Shown here: positions 7,590-16,139 of the stretch, in pieces
Layout of the letters: each line of letters starts with the position of its first letter
Numbering within the stretch: position 1 is the first letter of the stretch
Assembly: GCA_963752225.1 (NCBI GenBank)
Contig: CAVVXS010000009.1
Coordinates: 990,785-1,054,784 of the forward strand
Source of the DNA: JBBROS01 sp963752225
Lineage (GTDB): Bacteria; Pseudomonadota; Alphaproteobacteria; Acetobacterales; Acetobacteraceae
Length of the DNA stretch: 64,000 bases
Direction of reading: 5' to 3'
Translations under genes and position numbers: made by a program
The notes under the pieces: model-generated
Told to the model about the DNA's origin: nothing
Databases searched by the model: none
What the model saw: only the letters and a program-made list of their open reading frames with translations

Positions 7590-8264
7590 ATGCCTGCGAA
7601 GCCTGTGCTCCTGTGCGGTGATCCGCACGGCGACTACCGCCCGATCCTGCGCGCTTATCGCGGCTACCCGGAGCCCGGCACCATCATCCTGGTCGGTGAC
7701 CAAGACTGCGAGCGGCCGCTAGGCGAGCTGCTGGCGACCGTCATCAGCGCTGGCTGGGATGTGCGCTGGATCATCGGAAATCACGACGTCGACAAGCCGC
7801 ACTACTACGACAACCTGGTCGGCCATCCCGGCGACATCGGCGGCCAAGTAGTCCAGCTGCCGGGCGGCTTGCGGGGCGCCGGGCTGTCGGGTGTGTTCAA
7901 GGGCAAGGTGTGGTTTCCGAAAGACGGCAGCGAGCAGGCGGCTTTCCGGACGCGGGCGGAGTACCTGCGCACCCTCCGGCCGGGCGACCGCTGGCGGGGT
8001 GGCCTGCCGCTAGGACAGCGCGCGACCGTTTTCCCGGACGACATCGAGCGGCTGGGCCGCCAGCGGTGCGACGTGCTCGTGACCCACGAGGCGCCGACGA
8101 GCCACCGGCATGGTTTCGGCGCCATTGACCAGTTGGCGGCGGCCATGAGTTCCCGCCTGGTCGTGCACGGGCATCATCACCGGTCATACGAAGGCCAGCT
8201 GGACGGCGGCATTGCTGTCCGTGGCCTGAGCATCGGCGAGGTATGGGAGCTCGACAGCGTGTAA
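7590..8264 (+). CDS. calcineurin-like metallophosphoesterase
   Basis: A 224-residue two-metal phosphoesterase. All signature blocks are present in order: GDPHGD (about residues 10-15), GDQD (36-39), GNHD (61-64), THEAP (about 167) and HGHHH (about 192). It is compact and single-domain, so it resembles phage and plasmid phosphoesterases acting on nucleotides or phosphoproteins. The substrate cannot be read from sequence. The ATG is preceded by AGGTCC. It is divergent from the small RHH operon. Confidence 0.85.
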   Translation: MPAKPVLLCGDPHGDYRPILRAYRGYPEPGTIILVGDQDCERPLGELLATVISAGWDVRWIIGNHDVDKPHYYDNLVGHPGDIGGQVVQLPGGLRGAGLSGVFKGKVWFPKDGSEQAAFRTRAEYLRTLRPGDRWRGGLPLGQRATVFPDDIERLGRQRCDVLVTHEAPTSHRHGFGAIDQLAAAMSSRLVVHGHHHRSYEGQLDGGIAVRGLSIGEVWELDSV

Positions 8265-8342
8265 CGAGCACGAGATGCTTGTACTTTGCATGATCAGGGC
8301 AGACGATGAATGCAAGCAACCCTTCTTGTTCGGGAGAACATC

Positions 8343-8942
8343 GTGCTCCGCAAAATCGCCGCGGCTATCAAAGCTGCAATAAGGTCAATCGCACGCGTAT
8401 TCATGCAAGCCGTGTCTATCGGCGGCAAGCTGATGATGGTGCCGATCAAGCTCATCGAGAGCGTGGCCGCAAGCTTCGGCGGCGGTGGCGATGAGTTCGG
8501 TGCTGCCGCAGATGGCGAGCAGCAAGAGCAGGCGGCACAGAGTGGGGCCGAGAAGACCCGCACGACGGCCGACTACGCGGGCAATCTACGTTCGCTGGCG
8601 AAGCGGAGGTTCGAGGGCCGCGAGATCGATGCCAGCTTGTGGCAGCGTCTGCCGGAGCCTCTCGCGGAATACCTGCAAGCGCTCAGCCTGAGCGAGTGCG
8701 AGATCATTGCGGGGAGCAAGCTGAACACCTTGGCCGCCTGGCTCTCGACGTCGAAGATGGACACCCTTGAGGGCGTTCGTAGCCCTGAGGACGCTCTGCG
8801 CTCGGTGGCCGTTGCGCGCCCGGCGCTGGTGTCCGGGTCACCGGCGGCTGTGAACAGTTTCCAGGCTCGCGTGAGCGCGGCGCTGGCAAAAGGCCGGGGT
8901 GCCGAGGAAGCCCCGGCGATGGGACGTAAGCTGGCCGCCTAA
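8343..8942 (+). CDS. hypothetical protein with amphipathic N-terminus
   Basis: About 199 residues. The N-terminal 45 residues form a basic amphipathic helix region (LRKIAAAIKAAIRSIARVF) that may bind membrane. A Gly/Gln-rich linker and a helical C-terminal domain follow. The GTG at 8343 has GGGAG six bases upstream; an in-frame ATG at 8310 lacks a site. No family recognised. A strong terminator follows directly, so it is transcribed alone or ends a unit with the phosphoesterase. Confidence 0.6.
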   Translation: MLRKIAAAIKAAIRSIARVFMQAVSIGGKLMMVPIKLIESVAASFGGGGDEFGAAADGEQQEQAAQSGAEKTRTTADYAGNLRSLAKRRFEGREIDASLWQRLPEPLAEYLQALSLSECEIIAGSKLNTLAAWLSTSKMDTLEGVRSPEDALRSVAVARPALVSGSPAAVNSFQARVSAALAKGRGAEEAPAMGRKLAA

Positions 8943-8965
8943 GAAGCTAGCACTCCCAACTGAAA

Positions 8966-9001
8966 GGGCCGCCGGATCATCTCCGGCGGCCCTTCTCTTT
9001 T
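8966..9001 (+). terminator. strong rho-independent terminator
   Basis: 11-bp perfect arms (8966-8976 and 8982-8992), a 5-nt loop and a T-rich tail (8993-9001), 24 bp past the stop of the preceding gene. It separates that gene from the convergent coiled-coil gene. Confidence 0.9.
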
Positions 9002-9018
9002 GTCCCCGCGAGGACGGT

Positions 9019-9387
9019 TTAGACGGCGGTCTGCCGCAGGGCGGCCAAGCTCTCGAGTATAACGGTCTGCCGGGCTTCCGGCGTCAGGTTCGGATCCTGG
9101 AGGTCGATGAAGCAGCCCATCAGGAGCGCGGTACGCTTCGCCTCAGCGGCCAGCTCGTCCTTCATGTCGTCGAGCTCTTCCTGGAGCGACCGCACCTCGG
9201 CTTCCGCCAGGATGACATCCGATCGCAGCTGCTCAACGGACGTCGACAGCACCCCGGCCCGCGCACGGTTATATGCCGCCTGGCTCCGGGCGTGCTGAGC
9301 CTCGCGCTCGGCGACCTGGGACTTCGCATACATGAATGCGACCGCGGTGTTCCCGATCGCGCCGCCGAGCTCAGAATTCAAACCCAT
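9019..9387 (-). CDS. hypothetical coiled-coil protein
   Basis: A 122-residue protein. A short N-terminal segment (MGLNSELGGAIGNTAVAFMYA) leads into a long heptad-rich helix (about residues 28-90), then a more polar tail. The upstream region carries the palindromic repeat cluster at 9415-9476, so it is probably repressor-controlled. GGGAGA precedes the ATG. A structural or scaffold-like phage protein is possible; no family recognised. Confidence 0.65.
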   Translation of the reverse strand: MGLNSELGGAIGNTAVAFMYAKSQVAEREAQHARSQAAYNRARAGVLSTSVEQLRSDVILAEAEVRSLQEELDDMKDELAAEAKRTALLMGCFIDLQDPNLTPEARQTVILESLAALRQTAV

Positions 9388-9414
9388 AGCCTGTCTCCCG
9401 GCGTGAGATCCGCC

Positions 9415-9476
9415 GACTCATGATCTATATGAGTCACAAACGAGTCAGTATGTCAACAACATAGTTGCAGGAGTCA
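9415..9476. promoter_or_regulatory. GAGTCA operator-like cluster with promoter
   Basis: A perfect palindrome with 7-bp arms (9415-9421 and 9429-9435) is followed by further GAGTCA half-sites at 9442 and 9471. A minus-strand TTGACA (9456-9451) lies inside the cluster, with a weak CATATA -10 (9431-9426) overlapping the palindrome. This looks like a repressor-controlled promoter for the coiled-coil gene at 9019-9387. The stretch 9477-9752 shows nothing else. Confidence 0.5.
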
Positions 9477-9752
9477 GCGCGAGATGCTTGACGACCTGCA
9501 TAGAAGTCGATACAGTATCCCTACGATTGCAATGCTACGCCTTGGGCCGATCCACCTCAACGGTTTGCACTCGGGAACAGGGTTGCTGACGGCGGTGTCC
9601 TCTGCATGGGGCGCCGCCGTTTCCTTTTGAGGCTGCGATGTAGACACCCCCAGTTGTGCAACTGCTCAGGCAGGCCGCCTGCGACGTTTTACCGGAACGT
9701 CGCTCCGAACCCTGCGCACAACTGATGACGGTGACACTTCGGGACCTGAACG

Positions 9753-9904
9753 ATGACGCTGGAAGACGCAAAGCGTCGGCTGTTGAGGTCGAGCAGCGTT
9801 TCCAAAGAGTGTTCCGCACTCACGGCTGCAAAGAAGTCAAGCGGGCTCACGAGGTCTGCATGGCTGCTGAAGCTGCCGTCCGCAAACTAGAAGCCGCCGA
9901 CTAG
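9753..9904 (+). pseudogene. frameshifted small helical gene
   Basis: The reading MTLEDAKRRLL from the ATG at 9753 continues sensibly only after a one-base slip, as VEVEQRFQRVF through to EAAVRKLEAAD with a stop at 9902-9904. The joined product would be a helical protein of about 50 residues resembling small phage proteins. It sits just before the MazF/PemK-like gene and might have been its partner, although it does not look like a standard AbrB-type antitoxin. Confidence 0.35.
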
Positions 9905-9919
9905 AAGACCCCGACGACC

Positions 9920-10297
9920 ATGATGAGCCGCCCCTCCAGTTTGACCCGGGGGGATGTTTTGCTCTCCGGTAACCGTCCTGCTGTTGTCTGGTCCTCGGAT
10001 GCCAGCAGGCTGACCCCGCTGCCGGTCATGAACTCGGGCGGCGTCATCTACCGCGGAGACGTGCCCGTTTCCAAATTCCGCGACATGGTCGCGATCGGAA
10101 TGGGCGGGTTGGACCTTCCCGTACGGTGCGCCAAGGCATCTCGGGTCGCGCGACGCGGGCAAACACAAATCGGGCGACTGAGCGACGAACTGCGTAGCCG
10201 TGTTGCGGACGCGGTCACTCGCGAGTGCGCCACCGCCTCTGTTGAGAGGCGATGGAAGAGTGCGAGCCGCACCTCCGCTGCGTACGAGCTGATGTAA
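9920..10297 (+). CDS. MazF/PemK-like toxin-family protein
   Basis: A 125-residue protein. The N-terminal part reads TRGDVLLSGNRPAVVWSSD, matching the RGDV...RPAVV...SD start of MazF/PemK endoribonuclease toxins. The C-terminal part (RRGQTQIGRLSDEL then RVADAV) matches the IGRLsdE...RV..A ending of that fold. The middle is divergent and the tail is extended. If active it would cleave RNA as half of a toxin-antitoxin pair. No clear antitoxin adjoins it except the broken frame upstream. Recognised by eye; a degenerate copy is possible. Confidence 0.45.
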   Translation: MMSRPSSLTRGDVLLSGNRPAVVWSSDASRLTPLPVMNSGGVIYRGDVPVSKFRDMVAIGMGGLDLPVRCAKASRVARRGQTQIGRLSDELRSRVADAVTRECATASVERRWKSASRTSAAYELM

Positions 10298-10560
10298 AGG
10301 CAAACACAAATTCCTCGTTCCACCAAATACATGTTGGCTGCCTTGGCGCCACTGCTTGCGGTCGTGCTGCCACTTGCTGCCGTGGTCTACATACTCAGAT
10401 GAAACCGGTGCGATCCCAGCTTCGTGTCCCCGATTAAGCTCCTGGCTCGATCCGGCCGCTGCTTGTCCCTGATGTTAACAACCGCCGACCACGGCCTAAC
10501 CCCGAGTCGGTCGTTGGTCTTGACCGACGACCCCGGCGATCAGAGCGCGTTATTTCCACT

Positions 10561-11388
10561 TCATCCGTTGGCTTCGAACCAGGACCATCTTTCAGGATCT
10601 CCCCGTAGTCGATCGAGCAGGACAGACCGTTCATCGGCATTCGCACCGATGAACCATAATGCCTTATCGAGCACTCTTCGGGGGAACGGGTAATCCATCC
10701 CACTCCCCAACGTTCGGACACTTGCGAGCAGCTGACCAATGAACTCGGTACAGTGATCGAATGTAAGATCAAAAGCGGCCAAAAACTCCGAGGCTTCGTC
10801 TTTCTGGGATATATCCACCCTCAGGTTGAGATTGCGCCAGGCGTTTACGCCTTGTACCACGTAGCTATCCCACATCGTGGCCCGACTCGGCCTGTAAAAC
10901 CAGAGCAACTTCATGCACATCGATCGCATGTGGAATTGTCTTCCGGCGAACTCGAGCGCGAGACGATCTCGGACGTCCTCGACGGCTCCCCACCAGAGAG
11001 ATGGAAGCTGTTCTGAGGTATTCTTGAGACGGTAATTCTGCTCGATGATGTTCGCGATGTCCCGCAATCTCAAGTTCCGATCCGATGAGACGTTTAGCGG
11101 AAATCGAAATACCTCATACTCTCTAAGAAATCGCTCCATCGTGTCAGCACCGATCGCTCCCGCATCAACTGCCCTCAACACTTCCTGGTCAGTAATACGG
11201 ACCACTTTGGGGCGATTCGCATTTGTGGCGTTCCTGTATTGGTCGATGGCATCCCAAACTCCCCACCGCAGCGCCGTGGTCTGACTATCAGTAAGATATT
11301 CCATCTGCCTGCCGTATCGAATTTGCGTGCCTCCGACCATCGCCGGACCGGAGTGTAGGCTGCGAGTCCGACCTATGTCGGCCAGCAT
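10561..11388 (-). CDS. AT-richer orphan protein of unknown function
   Basis: Up to 275 residues. The start is uncertain: ATG at 11388 or, more probably, ATG at 11304 (MEYLTDSQTT), which has a GGCAGG upstream. Base composition is clearly lower in GC than its neighbours, a sign of transfer. One segment, KLLWFYRPSRATMWDSYVV, recalls the phrase seen in helix-hairpin-helix DNA-glycosylase-like proteins where a conserved Tyr/Trp-Asp pair follows a Pro, but this is weak. Neighbours are a toxin-like gene and decayed genes, so a defence or stress role is possible. Confidence 0.55.
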   Translation of the reverse strand: MLADIGRTRSLHSGPAMVGGTQIRYGRQMEYLTDSQTTALRWGVWDAIDQYRNATNANRPKVVRITDQEVLRAVDAGAIGADTMERFLREYEVFRFPLNVSSDRNLRLRDIANIIEQNYRLKNTSEQLPSLWWGAVEDVRDRLALEFAGRQFHMRSMCMKLLWFYRPSRATMWDSYVVQGVNAWRNLNLRVDISQKDEASEFLAAFDLTFDHCTEFIGQLLASVRTLGSGMDYPFPRRVLDKALWFIGANADERSVLLDRLRGDPERWSWFEANG

Positions 11389-11544
11389 ATTAGACTAAAC
11401 AGATGCCGCATCTCAACGCCCCGTTCCCGCTGGCGCCGTAAGCCCCGGTGCTGCGGGGCGCCTCGCCTGAGCGGATGGCTCAGCGGGACGGCCCAGGGGG
11501 GGCCGGCTCGGCGGCGATGTGCGGATGCGACACCCACACCAGCA

Positions 11545-12043
11545 CCCTCCGATCCAAGAGCGCTTTCCAGTCGATCCTGGTGAACAGGTTAGAGAGCCAC
11601 CATGACAAGAGCCTCGGAAGCAAAGTAGTAGGCGCCCGCATAGTAAGCGGACTCTCCCGTGGCCATATGGAAATCTTCGCTCGACGGCGCCGCCGCTCGT
11701 TATGAAGAACGCGTAGCTGGCGGTTCGTCCTACAAAGAAGGGAAGTGCGATCCGTCGCAACGGCAGGCCTGTGAGGCCTCAGGCGATGAAGAGGAAGTTC
11801 GAGGGCAGCGGGCCGATTGCAAACAACAAGCACCCCGCCCGTCGTGAGCACCTTCCGCTTCTCGAGGCGCTCCTTGAGGACATCGGCGTTCTGCCGGTGC
11901 GTGCCGCTCAGCAGTTTCCCTCGCACCAGCCAATGGGAAAGCCTGGCGAGGACTAACCGCCCCGCGGCGGCGGCCACTGCACCGACCACGGCGAGGAGCA
12001 GCGGGTTCGTTTGCGGAAATCGGAACCCGACGAAGGCCAGCGC
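11545..12043 (-). pseudogene. decayed integral membrane protein gene
   Basis: Pieces of one membrane protein lie in different minus-strand frames. First comes QTNPLLLAVVGAVAAAAGR through VLKERLEKRK. After a slip, LPFFVGRTASYAFF is read in a second frame, and after another slip LFTRIDWKALLDRR closes it. Order and spacing fit a single small membrane protein of about 170 residues. The frame changes mean it cannot be made whole. No named function. Confidence 0.6.
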
Positions 12044-12142
12044 GCCGGATCGTCGATCTGCTGCCCGACCGCGAGCCCACGACGATCGAGGCTTGGCTGG
12101 CAGCGCACCCCGAGACCACAATCGTCTCGCGCCGCGGATCGT

Positions 12143-12559
12143 GAGAATCACATGCGTGCCGCCGTCAGCCCCGTCGTCGCCTACGCCGCCGTCTCGTTGC
12201 TGGTTATCGTCGGCCTGCTGCTGGCTCGCACATATGGCTGGCTCTGGATGGACCCGCTGGCGGGCATCGTCGGCGCCCCCGTTATCGCCTCATGGGCCTA
12301 TGGCCTTGTGCTGGACATGGGGGCGATCCTCCTCGACATGAACTCGGATGCGACAATCGCCGCAAACGTGCGCGCAACGGTTGACCAGGACGGCAACGAG
12401 CTGACGGATTTGCATCTCTGGCGGCTTGGGCCCGGCCATCTCGGAGCGATCCTGTCCATCGCGACCGCCCGTCAACGGGGGGCCGACTTCTATCGCCAGC
12501 GGCTGGCGCAGTTCCGGACGCTGTCGCACCTCACCATCGAGGTCGAGCACCAGGCATAG
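12143..12559 (+). pseudogene. C-terminal remnant of a DmeF-type cation efflux protein
   Basis: The open stretch reads MRAAVSPVVAYAAVSLLVIVG, then GWLWMDPLAGIVGA, and ends TDLHLWRLGPGHLGAILS...LTIEVEHQA. This is the C-terminal half of a cation diffusion facilitator of the Co/Ni exporter DmeF group, including its last membrane helices and cytoplasmic domain. The N-terminal helices and most metal-binding residues are missing. A very short product might be translated but could not transport. Confidence 0.7.
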
Positions 12560-12863
12560 CTAATGGGACAGGCTGCCCCACAACAGGGCGATTCTGGGTG
12601 TATGTGTATCGGGGTGGGAGCGTTTCACGACGCTGCCAAGTTGCCGAGCATCGTTCCGCTACCTGCTCCGCAGTCCTCATAGCTTCGCCGACACTGTGCA
12701 GGCTTCCGGAAGCAACCAGCGCCTCGCCGTCGCGAGCACTCCGCCGAAACACGAGGAACCTGGCAAACCCAGGAGCGACGTCGTCGATCCTGACAACCAG
12801 CCGCAAGCCCCCGACATCGGACGAGATCGCGCCGCCCGGTCCCGTAAGCCAAACTGCTTGCAC
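12531..12863 (-). CDS. hypothetical small protein
   Basis: A 110-residue protein starting at a GTG with GGAGG upstream. Its core (GGLRLVVRIDDVAPGFARFLVFRR then EALVASGS) looks like a small beta-sheet protein with a closing helix (VGEAMRTAEQVAERCSA). No named family. Its end overlaps the DmeF remnant on the other strand by about 30 bp. Confidence 0.45.
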   Translation of the reverse strand: MQAVWLTGPGGAISSDVGGLRLVVRIDDVAPGFARFLVFRRSARDGEALVASGSLHSVGEAMRTAEQVAERCSATWQRRETLPPRYTYTQNRPVVGQPVPLAMPGARPRW

Positions 12864-13314
12864 GTTCCCTGACCTCCATCCTGCCCCCCGTCTTCTGCGG
12901 GTGAGTGGCTTAACGGCATCCGCTTGGCTCGCCGCGCGGCCAAGCATGAAGGATCTTTCCTATAGGAGGTTTCTTGTAACGTTGCGAGCACAATCTTTGC
13001 CTCTGGACCTGAAAGCTCGTGTTAAAACAACGGTTAACGCGGCTCGGAGGCGCAGGCGCGTTTGGCTTTGCAAGCTCAATCTCATGGTCGGCACATTCTT
13101 CGCAGGGGCTCAAAGCGGCGGTCGGGGCCACACGGGCTGGTAGGAACGCCCTGGAACCTGCAAGCTGTTATCTGAAACCGGTGAAAAGACGGTCGGCTCG
13201 CCGCGACCGCCGCCGCACCTTCCGTTTAGGCTCGCGTGTACGAGGATCTCAGCCCGGGAAAAACGTTTGCATTATAGTCCAACGACACGGGCGACCCCGG
13301 CCGGGGAGACCACG
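12864..13314. other. 450-bp stretch without a recognisable gene
   Basis: Short overlapping open frames on both strands show no family resemblance or ribosome sites. It lies inside the decayed block between the DmeF and pyrophosphatase remnants and is probably eroded coding DNA. Confidence 0.5.
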
Positions 13315-13425
13315 TTGCCGCAGTCCTTACTGTCCTGTCTGCCCGTTCTTGATCCCGAGACTGGCGATGTCACCGCGGTTATCGAAACCCCGAGGGGAAG
13401 CCGCAACAAGTACGACTACGACGAT
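13315..13425 (+). pseudogene. ppa: N-terminal scrap of inorganic pyrophosphatase
   Basis: A TTG at 13315 with GGGGAGA upstream opens a frame reading LLSCLPVLDPETGDVTAVIE then TPRGSRNKYDYD, the conserved start of family I pyrophosphatases. The expected continuation after YDYD is absent. From about 13425 the DNA instead matches a DUF6328-like gene. The catalytic Asp cluster is lost, so the fragment is inactive. Confidence 0.65.
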
Positions 13426-13927
13426 CTCTGCGCCGCCCGGGGCGCAAGCCTTGTTCGGGTTCTAGGTGACCGCCGTTTTCAGCGAGCAGTTCGAGGGGCT
13501 GCCGAGCGCCTCCCGCTACGCTCACTTGGCCAGAATCGCAGGGGTGGCCGTTGCCATCGTCATGCTTATCGCGCCTGCGGCCTATCACCGCAGCGCAGCC
13601 CGGGGTAACGCGGAGCAGGGCGTGCTGGATTATGCCGTCCGAATGATGCTCCTGGCGGAGGGTCTCATCGCGCTCGGGGTGGTCGGAGAAGCCCTGCGTG
13701 ACGTTCCGGCTGATCTCGGGCAACTCAACGCTGGCGACATGCGTGGCAGCTACAAGCCTTTGCGGGTTCGCGGCAGTTTTTTACGTAATCCCACTGCTGG
13801 CTCGACGAACCCGGTCGACCTGATTTCACCTAATCCAGACGCGGCCGCGGGCTCGCCCACTTCGGTTCTTGCCTTTGTGTCACGCGAGTTGCTCCATCAC
13901 CCGCGTCGCTCGGGCCAACGACTGTAG
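13426..13927 (+). pseudogene. DUF6328-like membrane protein with in-frame stop
   Basis: The reading APPGAQALFGF is cut by TAG (13463-13465) and then resumes in the same frame as VTAVFSEQFEGLPSASRYAH, followed by two hydrophobic helices (IAGVAVAIVMLIAPAAYH and MLLAEGLIALGVVG). This matches the pattern of short DUF6328 membrane proteins. The stop looks like a single CAG-to-TAG change. The N-terminus is lost at the junction with the pyrophosphatase scrap, and the C-terminal tail past about 13730 looks unrelated. Confidence 0.5.
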
Positions 13928-14091
13928 GCGGCGGAGGCCCCGACGCTGCGGATGATGCTCCGCGTGCCGCCTCCGTCGTCGCAGCCTTGTAGATGGCCAT
14001 GATCGTTCAGATATTCGACCATGCCCCCTACAGGGTTGGTGCCGACACCCTCTTCGCAGGCACTTCGTTCACAACCGGTCGGGAGGGTCTT

Positions 14092-14538
14092 ATGCCCCTT
14101 TTGCGTTTGCTCCTGAATCTCGCCTGGCTTGTCTTGGGCGGGGTCTGGATGGCGCTCGGCTGGGTTCTGGCTGGCGCCATCATGGCGATCACCATTGTCG
14201 GTCTCCCGTGGGCACGCTCGGCTTTGACCATGGCGCGTTATACGTTCCTGCCATTCGGGCACACGGTAATCGACAGAGTCCACTACGAACGCGGCGCGAT
14301 CGGACCGCTTGGGGTGCTCGGAAACCTGATCTGGTTGGCGTTGGCCGGATGGTGGCTGGTTATTGCGCATCTCGTAACGGCGGCAGGCTTGGCGGTTACC
14401 ATTGTTGGTCTGCCCTTCGCCTGGGCGCACTTGAAACTCGCGGTACTGGCACTGTGGCCGATTGGAAAAGACGTGGTCTCCACGGGGGAGCTGCGCAGGC
14501 TCAATCGGCCACTTGGTTGGGGAGCTCAAACCCGTTAG
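14092..14538 (+). CDS. YccF-domain inner-membrane protein
   Basis: A 148-residue membrane protein with two copies of the YccF-type repeat. Each is a hydrophobic segment ending in ITIVGLPWARSAL (first) or VTIVGLPFAWAHLKL (second), with the N-terminal LLRLLLNLAWLVLGG helix in front. Four transmembrane segments are likely. The ATG at 14092 has GGGAGGG upstream; an upstream extension to 13993 is poorly supported. The family is widespread and of unknown function. Confidence 0.85.
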   Translation: MPLLRLLLNLAWLVLGGVWMALGWVLAGAIMAITIVGLPWARSALTMARYTFLPFGHTVIDRVHYERGAIGPLGVLGNLIWLALAGWWLVIAHLVTAAGLAVTIVGLPFAWAHLKLAVLALWPIGKDVVSTGELRRLNRPLGWGAQTR

Positions 14539-14554
14539 CTCTGGGGCTGTCTGC

Positions 14555-14746
14555 CTACTTCTTCGCAGAAGCCCTTTTCCTCGGCTTCGGGGCTCTCTTT
14601 TCTGCTCGCGGTGGTTTCGTGGGCTCAGCCATGTTCGCCATCCGCTCGGCCATGGCCCAGTGTTCCAGCTGGCGATCTGCCGGACGGCCCTCGTCTTCCC
14701 ACAGCCGATAAGCAATCTCACGAATACGAACGGTGGTGTCGGGCAC
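14555..14746 (-). CDS. DUF2934 small protein
   Basis: A 63-residue protein. The first half (IREIAYRLWEDEGRPADRQLEHW) is the DUF2934 helix pair and the second half is a Lys/Arg/Pro-rich tail that may bind nucleic acid. The GTG start has GGAGG upstream. The family is common in alphaproteobacteria, often in stress loci. It converges with the YccF gene 16 bp away. Confidence 0.75.
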   Translation of the reverse strand: MPDTTVRIREIAYRLWEDEGRPADRQLEHWAMAERMANMAEPTKPPRAEKRAPKPRKRASAKK

Positions 14747-14843
14747 GTCCAGCAGCCTCCAAGTAGATCCAGGTCACGCGCGTAGCCGCTCGCCTCGATT
14801 CGAGGCAAGCCGGAGCGTTACTTAGTTGGAAAGCAGCTTAATT

Positions 14844-15986
14844 TTAGGTTGAGCCTTCCCGAGGAACCACGATGCGCACCGTCGTGCCGCGGCCCTGCTC
14901 GGTCTCGATGATCAAACGGCCACCAAATCTCTCAACGAAACTGAGCGCGACGAAGAGGCCCAACCCGCTCGCGGTTGTGCGATCTTTTGTTGAATAGAAA
15001 GCCTCGGTTGCCCGCTCGGCAACCTCAGACGACATACCGGTTCCGTTGTCGGCAACTGCAAGCTCGACCGCTTCTTGCACTCCCAGTATCTCGGTTGCCT
15101 CTTTTGGGGTCAGCACGCGGGTTTGGACCACAACCGTGCCGCCACTTGGCATCGCCTCGCACGCATTGCGGATCAGGTTTAGAAGAACCCGATCCAGCTG
15201 AACCGAGTCCAACCGGGCCACCACCGGCGTCGGCGCAAAGTCAAATTGGATGGAGACACCTTCCGTCGCAGTCTGCGCAAACGTTCCCGGGAGCTCGTTG
15301 ATGGCTTCGTTCAGATCGACGGGACTATCCTCGGGCGTTTGCCGACAAGCCATTGCCAGCAGAGCTGCGCCCAGTTCACCCGTCCGCCTCGCAGCCCAGT
15401 CAGCACGTTTGAGTTGTTCAGCTTGGCGCTGGTCAACGGCACGCGCAGCCGCTCCTTCGATGCTGCCGACAACGACAGTCAGCAGGTTATTCACCTCGTG
15501 CGCGATACCGGAAGCGAGTGCTCCCAGACTTTCCATACGCCGACTCTGCCGAAAGACGGCTTCCCTTTGTTTGGTTACGTCCTTCTGACTGGCGAAGAAG
15601 TAGCGGACCTGATACCGGTCATCGACGATCGCGTTGACCTGAAGAGCGCACCAGAAATAACTACCGTCTTTGCGATAGTTGAGAACCTCTTCATGCACGT
15701 CCTGTCTGTCGGCGAGCGCCTCTCTGATGCGCCGGATTGTCTCGGGATCCGTGTCACGCCCCTGCAAGAATCGACAGTTACGGCCGAGCACTTCCCTTTC
15801 CTCGTAACCCGTGAGACCTAGGAACGCCTGGTTGCAGTAGATAATTGGGCAGTCGTCCTGACGAGCGTCGGCAATTACCATCGCCATCCGAGTTGACGTC
15901 ACCGCTGCCGCGAACAGCTCGTCTCGAACCCCCTCCGTGCTTGGAGCACTCTCGATGTTCAGGGGATGCAGCCTGCTCGTGTCCAC
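14844..15986 (-). CDS. LOV-domain blue-light sensor histidine kinase
   Basis: About 380 residues. A PAS/LOV domain (about residues 25-135) contains the flavin-adduct motif GRNCRFLQ with the reactive Cys near residue 71. A dimerisation/phosphoacceptor region follows with GIAHEVNN (His near 163), then an ATPase domain with NLIRNACEAM, DNGTGM and GLGLFVA boxes. Blue light should drive autophosphorylation and transfer to a response regulator. I start at GTG 15986, which has AGAGGAA upstream; the frame stays open further but would run into the divergent regulator gene. The partner is probably the divergent regulator at 16140. Confidence 0.85.
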   Translation of the reverse strand: MDTSRLHPLNIESAPSTEGVRDELFAAAVTSTRMAMVIADARQDDCPIIYCNQAFLGLTGYEEREVLGRNCRFLQGRDTDPETIRRIREALADRQDVHEEVLNYRKDGSYFWCALQVNAIVDDRYQVRYFFASQKDVTKQREAVFRQSRRMESLGALASGIAHEVNNLLTVVVGSIEGAAARAVDQRQAEQLKRADWAARRTGELGAALLAMACRQTPEDSPVDLNEAINELPGTFAQTATEGVSIQFDFAPTPVVARLDSVQLDRVLLNLIRNACEAMPSGGTVVVQTRVLTPKEATEILGVQEAVELAVADNGTGMSSEVAERATEAFYSTKDRTTASGLGLFVALSFVERFGGRLIIETEQGRGTTVRIVVPREGST

Positions 15987-16139
15987 CGCTTCCTCTGATT
16001 GGTTGGGCGTGGCGAGGTTACCAGACCGGGTGTTCGCAAACAATTCCTGGTTGCTGGATTTGATCGCAAGGGTCTCATTGGCCGGAAGCTTTGAGCTGCA
16101 AACGACGTTAGCTGCCTGGCACCTAGTCGGAGGCCAGAG

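Noticed and set aside
10331..10402. 23-residue hydrophobic peptide frame (MLAALAPLLAVVLPLAAVVY at the start)
   Set aside because: It resembles a membrane-toxin peptide but has no ribosome site or promoter and too little length to judge.
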